Part shown: positions 10,620 through 18,986 of the stretch, in pieces | Numbering within the stretch: the stretch's first letter is position 1 | Layout: each line of letters begins with the position of its first letter | Source: Candidatus Solibacter sp. | GTDB taxonomy: Bacteria > Acidobacteriota > Terriglobia > Bryobacterales > Bryobacteraceae | Assembly: GCA_013822245.1 (NCBI GenBank) | Contig: PNKE01000050.1 | Span: forward strand, 1 to 64,000 | DNA: 64,000 bases | Direction: 5' to 3' | Position numbers and translations under genes: made by a program | The notes under the pieces: generated by a model | Told to the model about the DNA's origin: nothing | Database searches by the model: none | What the model saw: the letters and a program-made list of their open reading frames with translations, nothing else

Positions 10620-11633
10620 ATGTGTGACCCCGCCCCCGTCCTCGACCTCATCGAAGCCTTCCGCCGCTCCAAGGCCATGTTCACCGCCGTCTCTCTCGGC
10701 CTCTTCGACCTCCTGGATCAACAGCCCGCCACCGCCGTCTCCCTCGCCGCCTCCCTCCAGGCCGACCTCTCCGCCCTCACCCGCCTCCTCGACGCCTGCG
10801 CCGGCCTCGGCCTCCTCTCCAAGTCCGGCGATCTCTACTCAAACACCGCTACCGCCTCCACCTTTCTCGTCTCCTCCAGCCCCCAAACTCTCGCCGGCTA
10901 CATCCTCTATTCCGACCGCGCCCTGTTCCCCATGTGGGCCGACCTCAAGGGCGCCGTCCTCGAAGGCACAAACCGCTGGCAACCCACCTTCGGCCCCCTC
11001 CCCGGCGGCATCTTCGCCCACTTCTTCCGCGACTCGCCCTCCCGCGCCGCCTTCCTCCACGGCATGCACGGCCTCGGCCTGCTCTCCAGCCCCAAGATCG
11101 TCCGCATCTTTAACCTGTCCCGTTTCAACACCATCTGCGACCTCGGCGGCGCCACCGGCCACCTCGCCATCGCCGCTTGCGAACGCTACGGAGCAATGCG
11201 GGGCATCGTCTTTGAGCTTCCCCAGGTCATCCCCCACGCCCAGTCCTACATCGACAAATCCCCCGCCGCCGCCCGCCTCCGCGCCCTCCCCGGCGACTTC
11301 TTCTCTGACCCCCTCCCGCCCGCCGACCTCTACGCCCTCGGCCGCATCCTCCACGATTGGCCCGAAGACCGCATCCGCGCCCTCCTCGCCCGCATTCACG
11401 ACGCCCTGCCCCCAGGCGGCGCCATCCTCATCGCCGAAACCCTGCTCGACGACGCCCATGTCGGCCCCGTCCATTCCCTCATGCAATCTCTCAACATGCT
11501 CGTCTGCACCGAAGGCCGCGAACGCTCCGTCCCCGAATACGCCGCCCTCCTCGAATCCGCCGGCTTCTCCCAAATCGACGCCCGCCGCACCGGCGCCCCC
11601 CTTGACGCTCTCCTCGCCATCAGGAAACAATAA
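10620..11633 (+). CDS. SAM-dependent O-methyltransferase, CrtF/ASMT-like family 2
   Basis: A 337-residue methyltransferase with the two-part plan of plant and bacterial small-molecule O-methyltransferases: an N-terminal winged-helix dimerisation domain (residues 1-95) and a Rossmann SAM domain with DLGGATGHLAIA, the catalytic-type His in RILHDWPED (near residue 244) and LIAETLLDD. The family includes acetylserotonin, hydroxyneurosporene and polyketide O-methyltransferases. The acceptor cannot be assigned. It starts a probable operon with the exported protein at 11638 (5 bases after the stop) and the hydrolase at 12606. The decarboxylase and kinase lie on its other side. Confidence 0.87.
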   Translation: MCDPAPVLDLIEAFRRSKAMFTAVSLGLFDLLDQQPATAVSLAASLQADLSALTRLLDACAGLGLLSKSGDLYSNTATASTFLVSSSPQTLAGYILYSDRALFPMWADLKGAVLEGTNRWQPTFGPLPGGIFAHFFRDSPSRAAFLHGMHGLGLLSSPKIVRIFNLSRFNTICDLGGATGHLAIAACERYGAMRGIVFELPQVIPHAQSYIDKSPAAARLRALPGDFFSDPLPPADLYALGRILHDWPEDRIRALLARIHDALPPGGAILIAETLLDDAHVGPVHSLMQSLNMLVCTEGRERSVPEYAALLESAGFSQIDARRTGAPLDALLAIRKQ

Positions 11634-11637
11634 CGCC

Positions 11638-12609
11638 ATGACCGCCAATCCCTTGGCTGCGCTCACCCTCCTTTTCGGGGCCACCCTCACCATGTCCGCT
11701 GAAGTCAAAATCGAAAAGGTCGCCTGGAACGGCTGGCCCAACTGTTACCGCATCTCCAACGGCGAAGCCGAACTCATCGTCACATCCGACATCGGTCCCC
11801 GCATCATGCGCTACGGCTTCGCCGGCGGCCAGAACTTCTTCTGGGAACAGGCCGGCACGCAGGGCAAATCCGGCGAGCACGAATGGATCCTCCGCGGCGG
11901 CCACCGCATCTGGATCGGCCCCGAGGACGTCAAATACACCTACCCGCCCGATAACGCCCCGGTCAAGATCGAAATCCGCGGCTCCTCGCTCATCGCCACC
12001 CAGCCCGTCGAGAAGGAAACCGGCATCGAAAAGCAGATCGAGGTCCGCCTCGCCCCCCAAGGCACTGCCGTCACCGTCATCCACCGTCTCAAGAACACCG
12101 GCGTCATGCCCCTAGAATTCGCCCCCTGGGCGCTCACCATGATGGCCCCTGACGGCCTCGGCGTTACCGGTTTCCCGCCCCGAGGCAAACACCCCGACGT
12201 CCTTCCGCCCACCAATCCCCTCATTATGTGGGCCTTCACTGACCTCTCCGACCCCCGCTGGAAGTTCACCCGCAAGTACATGACCCTCCGCCAGCAGCCC
12301 GGCAACACCAATCGCCAGAAGCTCGGCCACTTCAATCCCAAGACCTGGGGCGCCTACCTGCTCAACGGCGAGATGTTCCTCAAGCAGTACGACGCCAACC
12401 CCAACCGCACCTACCCCGACTTCGGCTCCTCCTACGAGACCTTCACCAACGAGGACTTCCTCGAAATCGAAACCTGCGGCCCCATCACCAAGGTCCCCGG
12501 CGGCGCCGCCATCGAACACATCGAACGCTGGAGTCTCCACCGCAACTCCAGCATTAAAGAAATTTCAGATACCGAACTGGATCGCGTCATCCTCCCCCAC
12601 CTGCGTTGA
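11638..12609 (+). CDS. Exported DUF4380-like protein
   Basis: A 323-residue protein with a probable signal peptide (MTANPLAALTLLFGATLTMSAE). The body begins WNGWPNCYRISNGEAELIV and IGPRIMRYGFAGG, followed by RGGHRIWIGPED and later WGAYLLNGEMF. This layout resembles the DUF4380 family, beta-sandwich proteins related to galactose-mutarotase-like folds. No enzymatic role can be claimed. The start ATG lies four bases after the methyltransferase stop, and its stop overlaps the TTG start of the hydrolase, so the three genes are likely translated from one transcript. The family assignment is from memory of motif order and could be wrong. Confidence 0.65.
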   Translation: MTANPLAALTLLFGATLTMSAEVKIEKVAWNGWPNCYRISNGEAELIVTSDIGPRIMRYGFAGGQNFFWEQAGTQGKSGEHEWILRGGHRIWIGPEDVKYTYPPDNAPVKIEIRGSSLIATQPVEKETGIEKQIEVRLAPQGTAVTVIHRLKNTGVMPLEFAPWALTMMAPDGLGVTGFPPRGKHPDVLPPTNPLIMWAFTDLSDPRWKFTRKYMTLRQQPGNTNRQKLGHFNPKTWGAYLLNGEMFLKQYDANPNRTYPDFGSSYETFTNEDFLEIETCGPITKVPGGAAIEHIERWSLHRNSSIKEISDTELDRVILPHLR

Positions 12610-13574
12610 CCATCGTTGTCTACATCGCGCTCATCGCCGCGGGCCTCTTGCTCGCCGGCTGGATCTACCAGCAGGTGGGCGAGCGCCTGGACGCCCGCCG
12701 TCTGCCCCCGCGCGGCGATATCAGGGACGGCTTCCACATCCTCCGCCGGGGCGCCGCCGGTCCGCCCATCGTCCTTGAGGCCGGAATCGTCGCCACCAGC
12801 CTCAGTTGGGCTTCTGTTCTCAAACACTTGCCTGAGGACCGTCTGGTCGTCGCCTACGACCGTCTAGGACTCGGCTGGAGTGCGTCGCCCACTTCCCCGC
12901 GCACCCTCGACACCCTCGCCGCCGACCTGCTCCGCGTCCTCGACCTCGCCGGCGTCCGTGAACCCGCCATCCTCGCCGCCCACTCCTTCGGAGGGTTGAT
13001 CGTCCGCCGCTTCGCCCAACTCTACCCCGCCCGCACCGCCGCCCTCGTCCTCCTCGATCCTCTCGAACCTGTTGAATGGTCCAATCTTACGAAAGAACGT
13101 ATCGCTCTCCTCGCCCGCGGCGTAATGCTTTCCCGCCGCGGCATCTTGTTGGCAAAAATAGGCGTAGTTCGTTTCGCCCTGGCGCTGCTGGTCTCCGGCG
13201 CCCGCACTCTGCCCAAGTTCCTCGCCCGCGCCTCCACCGGCCGCTCCACCGTGACAGATCGTTTGGTCGGCGAAGTCCGCAAGATGCCTGCCGAGGTCTG
13301 GCCCGCCGTCCGCGCCCACTGGTGCCTGCCCCGCAGTTTCGCCACCATGGCCGAATACCTCGAACGCCTTCCCGGCAACTGCCGCCAGGCCGCAGCCATC
13401 GAACTTCCCGCTTCGCTGCCAATCACCATCATCTCTGCTGGGAATACTCAGAATCACATCAAGGCCGCACACGCCGCTTACGCTACCCGCCACATCGTCG
13501 CCACCGGCTCCGGCCATTGGGTCCAACTCGACGATCCTTCCCTCGCCGCCTCCGAAATACTACGCTTACAGTAG
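12606..13574 (+). CDS. Membrane-anchored alpha/beta hydrolase
   Basis: A 322-residue protein starting at a TTG whose last two bases are the first two of the preceding TGA stop (TTGA), so translation is probably coupled. An N-terminal hydrophobic helix (residues 3-20) acts as signal anchor. The hydrolase fold follows: oxyanion region LEAGIV, YDRLGLGWS, nucleophile Ser in AHSFGGL near residue 126, Asp in LLDPLEP, and catalytic His in GSGHWVQLDDP near residue 300. Esterase, lipase, dehalogenase or lactonase activity are all possible. No substrate hint is available beyond the neighbouring methyltransferase. Confidence 0.85.
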   Translation: MTIVVYIALIAAGLLLAGWIYQQVGERLDARRLPPRGDIRDGFHILRRGAAGPPIVLEAGIVATSLSWASVLKHLPEDRLVVAYDRLGLGWSASPTSPRTLDTLAADLLRVLDLAGVREPAILAAHSFGGLIVRRFAQLYPARTAALVLLDPLEPVEWSNLTKERIALLARGVMLSRRGILLAKIGVVRFALALLVSGARTLPKFLARASTGRSTVTDRLVGEVRKMPAEVWPAVRAHWCLPRSFATMAEYLERLPGNCRQAAAIELPASLPITIISAGNTQNHIKAAHAAYATRHIVATGSGHWVQLDDPSLAASEILRLQ

Positions 13575-13700
13575 TACAGGCCTCCTGCCCTGTCCGGTCA
13601 CGTCCACCCCCTGCGCCTCTCCACCCCTTCTGCGTTTTCCTCTCACTCCACCTGAGAAAATCCCTCCCCCAATCGCACTATCCCTTCCGAGAGGAAGACT

Positions 13701-15662
13701 ATGTCTCTAGCCTACAGGCCTCCCTGCGCCGCCGCCCTTGTCTTCATGTTCGTACTTTCTTTGCCCTGGAGTTCGTTTGGTCAGACCGCCGATCCCCCCT
13801 CCCATCCCCCCGGGAGTTCGTTCGGTCAACGCCCCACGCTCACCCCCGCCGAGGCCGAAGCAGCCGCCAACGCGGCCTATGAGTCATTGAAAATAAAGGA
13901 CTATCTCGCCGCCATCAGTTCGTTTGGTCAAGCTGTCGCGGTCCTGTCCGAGCGCGCCGCCCTGCGCAAGGACTTCGCCTACGCCCTGCTCAAAGCCGGC
14001 CGCCGCGAAGACGCCCGCGACCAGTTTAAGGCCTCCCTCGACCTCGACCCCACCGACGACCGCGCCGCCCTCGAGTACGCCTTCCTCTGCTACGAAACGA
14101 AACTGGAGATCGACGCCCGCCGCACTTTCCTCCGTCTTCAATCTTCGTCAAATGAAGAAGTTAGCCGCACCGCCTCCACCGCTTTCGACAACATCGACCG
14201 CCAACTCCGCGTGGGCATCGCCCGCTGGACCCAGGCCGTCGCCACCGCCCCCGGCCAGTATTCCGCCCACGAAGAACTCGCCCGCCTCGCCGAGCAGCGC
14301 GACGAAACCGCCCTTGCCCTCACCCACTACCGCGAGGCCTTCCGCCTGAAGCCCGACCGCCGCCGCCTGATGCTCGACCTCGCCCGCGTCGCCTCGCCCG
14401 AGGAAGCCCTCGCCCTCCGCCTCGCCCTGTCGCGCGCGCCCGAACCCCGCCTCGCCGAGGAAGCCCGCGCCCTGCTCCCGGCCCGCTACCCCTATCTCTA
14501 TGAATTTGAACGAGCCATCGCCCTCGACCCCGCCAACGCCGCCCTGCGCCGCGAGCACGCCTTCCTGCTTCTCGCCATGGACCGCAAGCCCGAAGCCGCG
14601 GCCGCCTTCGCCGAACTGCTCCGTGCCCATCCGGACGACGAATCCGCCCGCCGCCAGCTCGATCTGCTCGAAGGCCGAACCCCGCCAGAACCCCGCATCC
14701 CCATCAAGGAAATGGCTCGCCGAAGCCTTGAAATGAGTTACTTGAACGACGCCCTCCGCTACTACCGCGCCGCTCTCGAAGACTCGCCCGGCGACCCCGA
14801 AGCCCTCCTCGGCATCGCCCGGACCTACAACCAGCTCGGCCGCGACCGCGACGCCCTGCGCTATTTCAACCTCGCCCGCCGCTCCGGCGATTCGCCCGCC
14901 GCCCGCCAGGCCGGCGAGTCCTACTCGCGCCTCCGCGAGACGGCCGCCCCGTTCCACTTCACTACCTGGATGCTGCCGTTCTATTCCTCCCGCTGGTCCG
15001 GCGGCCTGCTCTACGGCCAGATGAAGGGCGAGTGGTCGCCCGGCTCCACCCGTCTGCGCCCCTACGTCTCCATGCGCATGATGGCCGACACCCAGGGCCG
15101 CACCTCGGAATCCCGCGTCAACCCCTACTTCCCCGCCTATCTCTCCGAATCCGCGGTCATTTTCGGCGGCGGCGCCCTCTATCCCATCCGCCGAGGGCTG
15201 CTCGCCTGGGGCGAAGCCGGCCAGGCCGTCAGCTACATTCAACGCCGCCACGAACCCCGAATCCGCCCCGATTTCCGCGGCGGCCTCTCCTGGATCAAGG
15301 GCTTCGGCCACCAGTTCGGCGCCTCCGCGGGCTGGTTCGCCGAAGCCGGCCTCGACGCCGTATACGTCAGCCGGTTCCGCAATGATGTGCTGGCCTACGT
15401 CCAGGCGCGCACCGGCTATACCCTCACTTCATCCGTCCAACTCCTTTGGAACTGGCAGGTTACCGCCGACCGCCTGGGCGAATACTGGGGCAATTTCGTC
15501 GAAGCCGGACCCGGCATCCGCCTGCGCTGGTCAACTCTGCCCAAGGGCGTCACCTTCCGCATCGACACCCTCCGCGGCGCCCACCTCCGCAACGCATCCA
15601 ACCCCTTGCGCCCCAACTACTGGGACTTCCGCGCTGGACTCTGGTATGGCTTCACACACTAG
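13701..15662 (+). CDS. TPR protein with C-terminal outer-membrane beta-barrel
   Basis: A 653-residue exported protein. A hydrophobic signal segment (about residues 10-25) precedes a TPR solenoid of roughly ten repeats (about residues 45-415; for example AALRKDFAYALLKAGRREDA and ALLGIARTYNQLGRDRDAL). From about residue 420 the sequence changes to alternating aromatic/polar beta-strands ending in FRAGLWYGFTH, with a terminal aromatic pattern typical of outer-membrane barrels. The architecture matches PgaA/PelB/NfrA-type exopolysaccharide or adsorption proteins. It overlaps the next gene by 17 bases. SSFGQ occurs three times (residues 25-80), encoded by a near-identical 14-15-mer with codons (AGT, TTT, GGT) unlike the rest of the gene. 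GAGGAAG precedes the ATG. Confidence 0.8.
   Translation: MSLAYRPPCAAALVFMFVLSLPWSSFGQTADPPSHPPGSSFGQRPTLTPAEAEAAANAAYESLKIKDYLAAISSFGQAVAVLSERAALRKDFAYALLKAGRREDARDQFKASLDLDPTDDRAALEYAFLCYETKLEIDARRTFLRLQSSSNEEVSRTASTAFDNIDRQLRVGIARWTQAVATAPGQYSAHEELARLAEQRDETALALTHYREAFRLKPDRRRLMLDLARVASPEEALALRLALSRAPEPRLAEEARALLPARYPYLYEFERAIALDPANAALRREHAFLLLAMDRKPEAAAAFAELLRAHPDDESARRQLDLLEGRTPPEPRIPIKEMARRSLEMSYLNDALRYYRAALEDSPGDPEALLGIARTYNQLGRDRDALRYFNLARRSGDSPAARQAGESYSRLRETAAPFHFTTWMLPFYSSRWSGGLLYGQMKGEWSPGSTRLRPYVSMRMMADTQGRTSESRVNPYFPAYLSESAVIFGGGALYPIRRGLLAWGEAGQAVSYIQRRHEPRIRPDFRGGLSWIKGFGHQFGASAGWFAEAGLDAVYVSRFRNDVLAYVQARTGYTLTSSVQLLWNWQVTADRLGEYWGNFVEAGPGIRLRWSTLPKGVTFRIDTLRGAHLRNASNPLRPNYWDFRAGLWYGFTH
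13769..13930 (+). repeat. Three in-frame copies of a GAGTTCGTTTGGTCA-type 15-mer
   Basis: Copies at 13769-13783, 13814-13828 (one T to C change) and 13916-13930 (first base differs), all in the same orientation and reading frame and encoding SSFGQ. Related copies outside this gene are at 15731-15744 (different reading frame) and as an inverted pair at 48355-48369 and 48406-48420. The conservation at nucleotide level across frames and in noncoding DNA argues for a DNA-level repeat rather than a protein motif. Confidence 0.75.
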
Positions 15663-17493
15663 CCGTCTTCTCCGGGCGGCCGCCCTTCTCGCCTGCCTGC
15701 CCGCTCTCCACGCCGGCTGGGACGACCTGCTTCGTTCGGTCAACATCGATCCTTCCCGCCTCACCGTCCTCGAAGGCTCCTCGCCCGAAGCCGTCAGGCT
15801 CGGTTTCCATCCGGACAAAAAGACAGTCCGCGTCCGCGGCGTTACCGACACGTTTGACCCCAAGCTCCAAATCGTTTGGCAGCACCAGACCGAGATCCCG
15901 GTCTACATCACCCCAGCCAGGGCCCGCGTTTTCACCCGCGAACGCTGGACCGGCGCGCCGCTCGCCGCCGGCTGGGCCGAAGCGGGACGGGTCTACTTCT
16001 GGACCGCCACCCCCATCGGCGAACAAGGCTTCGAACGCTACCCATACCTCCTGCAAGCCGTTGTATTACTTGGACTTCATCCCCAGGCCCATGCTCGCGA
16101 CCTGTGGGCCTTCTTCGACGCTTCCTATCGCCTGCGCGCCGACCCAGACTTCCTCGCCTCGCTCTGGCGCCGCGGCGGTATCGCAGGTATTCACGTCACC
16201 GCCTGGCAGTTCTGGGAGCCTGACCCTCAGCGCGATGCCTGGCTCAAGGCCCTCATCGAGGCCTGCCACAATCAGGCCATCCTGGTCTACGCCTGGATCG
16301 AATTCCCGCACGTCAGCGAACAGTTCTGGCAGGACCATCCCGAATGGCGCGAGAAAACCGCCTCGGGCCAGGACGCCCACCTCGACTGGCGGAAACTGAT
16401 GAACCTGGCGGACCCCGACTGCGACCGCGCCATCCATGCCGGACTCGACGCCCTCGTCACCCGCTTCGACTGGGACGGCATCAACCTGGGCGAACTGTAT
16501 TTTGAATCGCTTGAAGGCTATCTCAACCCCTCCCGCTTCACCCCGTTCCATCCCGGCGTGCGCCGCCAGTTCGAGAATTCGTTCGGTTTCGATCCCGCGG
16601 ATCTCTACGACGAAACCTCGCCCCGGCATCATCTGAAAACCGCCGTCCCGATGCGGCGGTTTCTCGAATACCGCGCCGGGCTGGCACGGTCACTCCAGGT
16701 GAAGTGGATGGGCCGGCTGGCCGAGTACCGGCGCGCCAAGCCGGGCCTGGACATCGTCCTCACCCATATCGACGACCGCTTTGATGAGACCATGCGCGAC
16801 AAACTCGGCGCTGATGCCGCGGCGCTGATCCCGGAGACCGAACGCCTCGACGCCACGTTCCTGATCGAAGATCCGGCGACGGTCTGGCACCTGGGCCCGT
16901 CGCGTTATACCGAGATCGCGCGCCGCTATGCCCCGCTGGCCCGGCGCCCGGATCTGCTCGCCATTGATCTGAACATCGTCGAACGCTACCAGGATGTCTA
17001 CCCGACCCGGCAGCAGACCGGCGGGGAGTTCGTCTTGTTGGTCCGCCGGGCCGCCGAGGCCTTCCCGCGCGTCGCCTTGTACTTCGAGAACTCGATTGCC
17101 GGTCCCGACTGGCCTCTGGTTGGGGCGGCGGCGGCTCCGCGCGTTGAGGTCAGGGCGCTTAAAGGGGGGGCCATTGAAGTGAGGGCGTCCAAACCGGTCC
17201 ACCTGCCGTGGGCCGGTTGCGCCGAAGTGGGCGGCCGCCGCTGGCCCGTTGGCGGCGAGGACTCGATCCTGTTGCCGGCCGGGACCAACGTGGTGAATCG
17301 CTGCCAGGGCCCGGCCGCGCGCCCGGTCGAGGACCTGAACGCGGTCCTTCTGGGCGTGGAACGGACGGCGGCCGGCTGGCTGATCCGTTATGAATCCCGG
17401 TCGCGGGCGATTGTGAAGACGCGCGAAAACAACAGCCCGGCCGGGAGGAGGTTCCTGCCGGCCGGCAAAGGTCAATTCAAAGTCGGGAACTAG
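15646..17493 (+). CDS. Exported TIM-barrel glycoside-hydrolase-like protein
   Basis: A 615-residue protein with a signal peptide (LLRAAALLACLPALHAGW). The central region contains barrel-like signatures: GGIAGIHVTAWQFWEP, AILVYAWIEFPHVSEQFW, FDWDGINLGELYFESLEG and GLDIVLTHIDDRFDET. The DWDGINLGE stretch resembles catalytic loops of GH-like families such as the C-terminal domain of PgaB. A beta-sandwich-like tail follows. The start lies inside the last codons of the TPR-barrel gene (17-base overlap), so the two are coupled. A role in cutting or processing a polymer exported by the barrel is an inference; no synthase is present. Third-position bias shifts from C to G about two thirds through the gene. 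Its stop overlaps that of the convergent adaptor gene. Confidence 0.65.
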   Translation: MASHTSRLLRAAALLACLPALHAGWDDLLRSVNIDPSRLTVLEGSSPEAVRLGFHPDKKTVRVRGVTDTFDPKLQIVWQHQTEIPVYITPARARVFTRERWTGAPLAAGWAEAGRVYFWTATPIGEQGFERYPYLLQAVVLLGLHPQAHARDLWAFFDASYRLRADPDFLASLWRRGGIAGIHVTAWQFWEPDPQRDAWLKALIEACHNQAILVYAWIEFPHVSEQFWQDHPEWREKTASGQDAHLDWRKLMNLADPDCDRAIHAGLDALVTRFDWDGINLGELYFESLEGYLNPSRFTPFHPGVRRQFENSFGFDPADLYDETSPRHHLKTAVPMRRFLEYRAGLARSLQVKWMGRLAEYRRAKPGLDIVLTHIDDRFDETMRDKLGADAAALIPETERLDATFLIEDPATVWHLGPSRYTEIARRYAPLARRPDLLAIDLNIVERYQDVYPTRQQTGGEFVLLVRRAAEAFPRVALYFENSIAGPDWPLVGAAAAPRVEVRALKGGAIEVRASKPVHLPWAGCAEVGGRRWPVGGEDSILLPAGTNVVNRCQGPAARPVEDLNAVLLGVERTAAGWLIRYESRSRAIVKTRENNSPAGRRFLPAGKGQFKVGN

Positions 17494-18788
17494 TTTATCA
17501 ACACCTGCTCGCCTTGTTTCAAGCCTTCGAGGACGGCGACCTTGACGCCGTCGCTCAGACCGGTCTTGACCACCCGCTTCTCGAAGCCCTTGGCTGTCCT
17601 GACCTGGACGACCTTCCGGTCCATTTCCGCCGAAACCGCGGTGAGCGGCACGGTGAGCACCTGCTCGGTCTTTTCCAGCAGCACATCGGCCGATGCGGAC
17701 AGGTCGGGAATCACGCGCTCGTCGCGCGAATCCATCACCAGGCGGACCGGCAGCGTCCGTATGTAGTAGTTCTGGCTCCGGCCGCCGACCGCAAGGGCGC
17801 CGATGGAATCGATCTTGCCGGTGTACTTCGCGCCTGGGAAGGCGTCGAGGTTGATGGTGGCGCGCTGACCAAGGCGGAACAGGTTGCTTTCGCTCTGATT
17901 GACGGTGGCGTCGATGAGCATCCTGCTGGTGTCCACGACTCTCATAAACGGCATACCGGGCATGACACGGTCACCGGGCGCCATCTGCACGCGGTCGCCG
18001 CCGGGCCGGTTCATGCTCTCGATCACCACCATGCCATCGATCGGGGCTCGGATGACGTACTTGACCAGGTCGCGTTCATGACGCTGGACGTGCGCAATCT
18101 CAAGGTCACGAGAGATCTGGGTCATGCGCATGTCGGCCTTTTGGGACTGCTCCCGGAGCGCGACCTCGGAGCTGATCTGCTTGTAAGCGGCCTCGGCCTC
18201 CTCGACCGCCAGTTTGAGCATTTCCTGGTCAACCGCGGTCCGGACCTCCTGAGCCGTGAAGTCCAGCCTGGCCTTGTCGAGGGACGCCTTGGCGACGCGG
18301 AGGCTCTGGCGCAGGTTCTCGGTGTCGAGTTCCTGCTGGATCTGCTTCTTCTTGACGTCGTTTTCCCTATCGCGGAGGCCGGCCACGGTATCGTCGATGT
18401 GGTCCTGAAGGGTTTGAGGGTCGATTTCGGCGACGACATCGCCTTTTCTGACGAACTTGCCCGAGTCGGCCATGCGCAGAATCATCATCGCGCCGCTATC
18501 GGGTCCGGACTGCCGCGGTCCGGTGATGGCCGCGGTGTTCATGGCCGTGGTTGAACCGACGATGCGGAGGCGGAATTCGACGTCGCCGAGTTCGACCGGC
18601 GCCGTCTTGATGGCCGTGGGCGTCGACGGCGTCATGGGCGCGGGCCGGTTGACGTAGTAGAGGATCGCGGCGCCGAAGGCGATCAGGCTGAGGAAGAAGA
18701 CGAGTTTGAGCCACACCGGGCGGCCTGTGGTTCCATTCCCGGCGGCGCTCCCGGCTGGATTCGATGTTGGATTGGTCGGTGCTGACAT
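17490..18788 (-). CDS. Efflux RND/HlyD-type periplasmic adaptor
   Basis: A 432-residue membrane-fusion protein: cytoplasmic Gly/Asn-rich leader, one membrane anchor (VWLKLVFFLSLIAFGAAILYY), a lipoyl half-motif (GKFVRKGDVVAEIDP), a long coiled-coil hairpin, the second lipoyl half (VIRAPIDGMVVIE) and beta-barrel plus membrane-proximal domains ending KVAVLEGLKQGEQVLIN. Such adaptors link an inner-membrane pump to an outer-membrane duct; no pump or TolC partner lies alongside, so its partner is elsewhere. The ATG at 18788 (MSAPTNPTSN) is preferred over 18851. The 198 bases upstream (18789-18986) hold no gene I can support. Confidence 0.9.
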   Translation of the reverse strand: MSAPTNPTSNPAGSAAGNGTTGRPVWLKLVFFLSLIAFGAAILYYVNRPAPMTPSTPTAIKTAPVELGDVEFRLRIVGSTTAMNTAAITGPRQSGPDSGAMMILRMADSGKFVRKGDVVAEIDPQTLQDHIDDTVAGLRDRENDVKKKQIQQELDTENLRQSLRVAKASLDKARLDFTAQEVRTAVDQEMLKLAVEEAEAAYKQISSEVALREQSQKADMRMTQISRDLEIAHVQRHERDLVKYVIRAPIDGMVVIESMNRPGGDRVQMAPGDRVMPGMPFMRVVDTSRMLIDATVNQSESNLFRLGQRATINLDAFPGAKYTGKIDSIGALAVGGRSQNYYIRTLPVRLVMDSRDERVIPDLSASADVLLEKTEQVLTVPLTAVSAEMDRKVVQVRTAKGFEKRVVKTGLSDGVKVAVLEGLKQGEQVLIN

Positions 18789-18986
18789 ACCGGATTCTTC
18801 GCTCCTCAGTCTCGTTCGCGCCGCGGCTTGGACTGGCCGCGAGCCGCACACTTACAGAGTAATAGACGCCCATCCCGGCCGGATGGCTGCAACAGTTGGA
18901 CGAATCCCTCTGCCCGCCGGCGCAGGGGCGTCAAAACCTAGGCGACGCGGAACGCCGCTTGGGTTACATGCGGTGCGCGGAGGCGT

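Noticed and set aside
10555-11637. Upstream part of the long + frame leading into the DUF4380-like protein
   Set aside because: It is a Pro/Ser-rich shadow of the methyltransferase gene; the true start with signal peptide is at 11638.
16400-17300. Chromosome origin at the skew switch
   Set aside because: No dnaA, dnaN or DnaA-box cluster was seen; the skew change alone is not enough.
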